Below are positions 62,236 through 64,000 of a DNA stretch of 64,000 nucleotides, piece by piece. The translations under genes and the position numbers were made by a program. The DNA is from FEN-1297 sp021817845 (GTDB taxonomy: Bacteria > Bacteroidota > Ignavibacteria > Ignavibacteriales > Ignavibacteriaceae): NCBI GenBank assembly GCA_021817845.1, contig JAKAFW010000023.1, positions 1-64,000 on the forward strand, written 5' to 3'. Position 1 is the stretch's first letter. Each line of letters begins with the position of its first letter. Under the pieces are notes generated by a model. The model saw only the letters and a list, made by a program, of their open reading frames with translations. It was not told where the DNA came from and did no database searches.

Positions 62236-62961
62236 ATTGATAATCTAAAGGCTCGTTTTGAAAAACTGCCAATCTTTAGCAATAAGGATATTTTTGCTTT
62301 TTACAAAAAGTCTGAGCCTGATTTAAAACCTTCAACGGTTAATTGGAGGGTTTATAATCTTGTGCGGCTTGGTGTATTAAATCGGATTGGTAGAGGTAAA
62401 TTCCGTATTGGCTCTGCAAATAATTATCTACCCGAACTCCCATCTAAAATTTATTCTTTGAATAAAAAATTAAAAAGACAATTCCCGTTTCTTACGTTTT
62501 GCATTTGGGATACTTCTGTCTTAAATGAATTCATGATTCACCAGCCTGGAAAATTTTATCTTTTGGTTGAGGTCGAAAAAGATTCTATGGAACCGGTATT
62601 TTATTTCTTAAAGGATAATAACTATCCTGTGTTTTTAGAGTATGATAAAGACGTTATCACCAGATATTTATCTAATGAAAATAATGCAATTATAATTAAA
62701 TCGTTAGTATCCGAGGCTCCTGTTCAAAATATAAAAGGAGTAAATACAATAACAGTTGAAAAAATGCTTGTTGATATATTTTGTGATGATAATATTTTTT
62801 CTTCACAACAAGGTTCCGAAATGAAGAATATTTTTAACGAGGTATTTAATAAATATACTGTTAATGTAAATCGTATACTTCGTTACGCCGATAGAAGAAG
62901 AAAAAAATCAGATATAATTAATTATTTAAAAACAGTTTCTAAGTTTCGGCAGCAACTGTAA
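62236..62961 (+). CDS. AbiEi-like antitoxin, start uncertain
   Basis: About 242 codons with good coding character from 62236. The N-terminal winged helix is NLKARFEKLPIFSNKDIFAF with STVNWRVYNLVRLGVLNRIG and the wing GRGKFRI; a C-terminal domain follows (TVEKMLVDIFCDDN). The frame contains no ATG, GTG or TTG before GTG 62362. That GTG would remove the first helices of the domain. ATT 62236 (or ATA 62209) would be the only upstream alternatives. So it uses a rare start, is misread because of a frameshift, or is decaying. It precedes an AbiEii gene by 21 nt. Confidence 0.65.
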   Translation: MDNLKARFEKLPIFSNKDIFAFYKKSEPDLKPSTVNWRVYNLVRLGVLNRIGRGKFRIGSANNYLPELPSKIYSLNKKLKRQFPFLTFCIWDTSVLNEFMIHQPGKFYLLVEVEKDSMEPVFYFLKDNNYPVFLEYDKDVITRYLSNENNAIIIKSLVSEAPVQNIKGVNTITVEKMLVDIFCDDNIFSSQQGSEMKNIFNEVFNKYTVNVNRILRYADRRRKKSDIINYLKTVSKFRQQL

Positions 62962-62971
62962 TTTGCTGCCG
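62947..62971. promoter_or_regulatory. AbiE-type operator 2, between antitoxin and toxin genes
   Basis: CGGCAGCA-N9-TGCTGCCG spans the stop codon of the antitoxin gene. Its right part, ATTTGCTGCCGTTTTATAG, is identical over 19 bases to the region at 62163-62181. A second regulated promoter for the toxin gene, or attenuation, is possible. Confidence 0.55.
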
Positions 62972-62982
62972 TTTTATAGATT

Positions 62983-64000
62983 ATGATAGATTTAGAATCA
63001 ATAACACTAGATTGGATTAAAAAGGTTTCAAAAGAAAATCGCAATGCTGATAAAATACTTGTTGAAAAAGTAATTCGCGCATTACTGCTGGTAGAGGGCT
63101 TAGCAAAACTTAAGCTAAAATTTGTGTTTAAAGGAGGAACCGCTTTAATGCTGCTATTAAATTCCACAAAAAGACTTTCCATCGATATTGATATCATTTT
63201 GCCCGAGTCGCCGGAAAATCTTAATGATATTTTAAATGATGTAGCATCAGAACAACGTTTTATTAGAAAAGAACTTAATCAGCGTAATACTCAAACAAAA
63301 ATTAAAAAAGAACATTATAAATTTTTCTATACCCCTCTCCATAAATCAAAAGGTTCTGAAGGAAACATACTTCTAGATGTACTTTATGAAAATGTAAACT
63401 ATAATAATGTTATTCAAATCCCAATTCAGTCCTCATTTCTTCCTGTTTCCGAAGACCCTATTAATGTAAGCGTCCCTTCGTTAGAAGATATACTTGGTGA
63501 TAAACTAACCGCTTTTGCGCCCAATACAACCGGAGTTCCATACTTTAAAAATGAAGACAGCATGAGTATGGAAATCATCAAACAATTATATGATATTGGA
63601 AACCTGTTCGATGTTGTAAATAATATTGAAATAATAAAATCTACCTTTTCTAATTTTTCCAAGGCTGAACTCATATATAGGAATCAAAACACCTTAAATG
63701 AAAATGATGTGTTGGAAGATATTTATCAAACCTCTCTTTGTCTTGCTCTCAGGGGTCAAGATGGTAAAGGAGATTTTGAGCAGCTACAATTAGGTATTAA
63801 GCGTATAGCAGGCTTCATTTTTTCTGAAAGCTACCATTTAGAAAAGGCAATTATACAAGCTTCTAAAACAGCCTATTTATCAACCCTAATTAAACATAAC
63901 GCTAATAAACTAGAAAAGTTCCGTGAACCATCTCAGTTGGGAACTTGGGAAATAGGTAGTACGTTAAACACAAAACTTAATCGTCTCAAAAAATCAAATC
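62983..64000 (+). CDS. AbiEii-type nucleotidyltransferase toxin (runs off the window)
   Basis: ATG 62983 opens a frame without a stop up to the window end (339 complete codons). KLKFVFKGGTALMLLLNSTK with KRLSIDIDIILPE is the GG-x-SxDID nucleotidyltransferase loop of the AbiEii family. PSLEDILGDKLTAFAPNTTG and KQLYDIGNLFDVV are later family blocks. The catalytic aspartates are present. Characterised members modify tRNA and stop growth. The start lies 21 nt after the antitoxin stop, with the second dyad in between. Confidence 0.82.
   Translation, partial: MIDLESITLDWIKKVSKENRNADKILVEKVIRALLLVEGLAKLKLKFVFKGGTALMLLLNSTKRLSIDIDIILPESPENLNDILNDVASEQRFIRKELNQRNTQTKIKKEHYKFFYTPLHKSKGSEGNILLDVLYENVNYNNVIQIPIQSSFLPVSEDPINVSVPSLEDILGDKLTAFAPNTTGVPYFKNEDSMSMEIIKQLYDIGNLFDVVNNIEIIKSTFSNFSKAELIYRNQNTLNENDVLEDIYQTSLCLALRGQDGKGDFEQLQLGIKRIAGFIFSESYHLEKAIIQASKTAYLSTLIKHNANKLEKFREPSQLGTWEIGSTLNTKLNRLKKSN

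Overview
The window is low-GC, gene-dense bacterial DNA from the Bacteroidota/Ignavibacteriota side of the tree. This rests on the protein flavour: a NUDIX-family sugar regulator next to a xylose operon, an AbiE pair, a DUF2188 protein, mobile mystery proteins A/B, and a candidate TAnnTTTG promoter. The phylum is an inference; no rRNA gene or other marker is present.

Layout. (1) 1-3.4 kb: the right end of a tyrosine-recombinase-trio (RIT-like) element inserted into the istB gene of an IS21-family insertion sequence. (2) 3.4-15.3 kb: ordinary chromosome with a small membrane protein, a class II Fic protein, a NUDIX-type regulator facing a xylBA-xylFGH catabolic/transport operon, a Gfo/Idh oxidoreductase and an old-yellow-enzyme gene that has lost its N-terminus. 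(3) 15.5-25.7 kb: mobile mystery proteins A/B, an aldo/keto reductase, a cupin, katG, a glycosyltransferase, one decayed and one intact AbiE (type IV toxin-antitoxin) locus. (4) 25.8-44.6 kb: a large defence island. It holds a type I restriction-modification operon (hsdR, hsdM, an AlbA/Schlafen-like gene, an unlisted 49-aa ORF, hsdS) continuing with overlapping genes into a 1618-aa P-loop ATPase, a 555-aa protein ending in a HEPN-like motif, and a CARF-AAA+ sigma-54 activator of the RtcR type. A short ubiquitin-like conjugation cassette follows (DUF2188 protein, Ubl, DUF6791/ThiF E1, DUF6527, SEC-C fragment). (5) 45-49 kb: a degenerate nucleotidyltransferase, dispersed repeats, and a complete IS21-family element with an 8-bp target duplication. 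(6) 49.07 kb to beyond the end: an integrative element in the 3' half of a tRNA-Lys(CTT) gene. It carries two tyrosine integrases, a WYL regulator divergent from a WG-repeat/AAA+/small-protein trio, an HNH-like protein, a prim-pol/helicase, an AlpA-like protein and a second AbiE pair that runs off the window.

The most interesting result is regulatory. A near-perfect -24/-12 (sigma-54) promoter lies upstream of hsdR and a weaker one upstream of the ubiquitin-like cassette. Both are preceded by the same 15-bp upstream element (14 of 15 identical, dyad GTTRC-N4-GYAAC). The last gene of the restriction operon encodes a CARF-AAA+ activator with the GAFTGA loop and a Fis-like C-terminus. The simplest reading is one inducible, self-reinforcing defence regulon in which a CARF ligand, perhaps RNA ends made by the HEPN-like protein, switches on restriction and ubiquitin-like conjugation together. 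The motifs are seen; the circuit is inference.

A second theme is AbiE control. Three AbiE loci in the window, one of them decayed, share the same operator geometry (inverted repeats separated by exactly 9 nt) but with different half-site sequences, as expected for paralogous antitoxins that have diverged in specificity.
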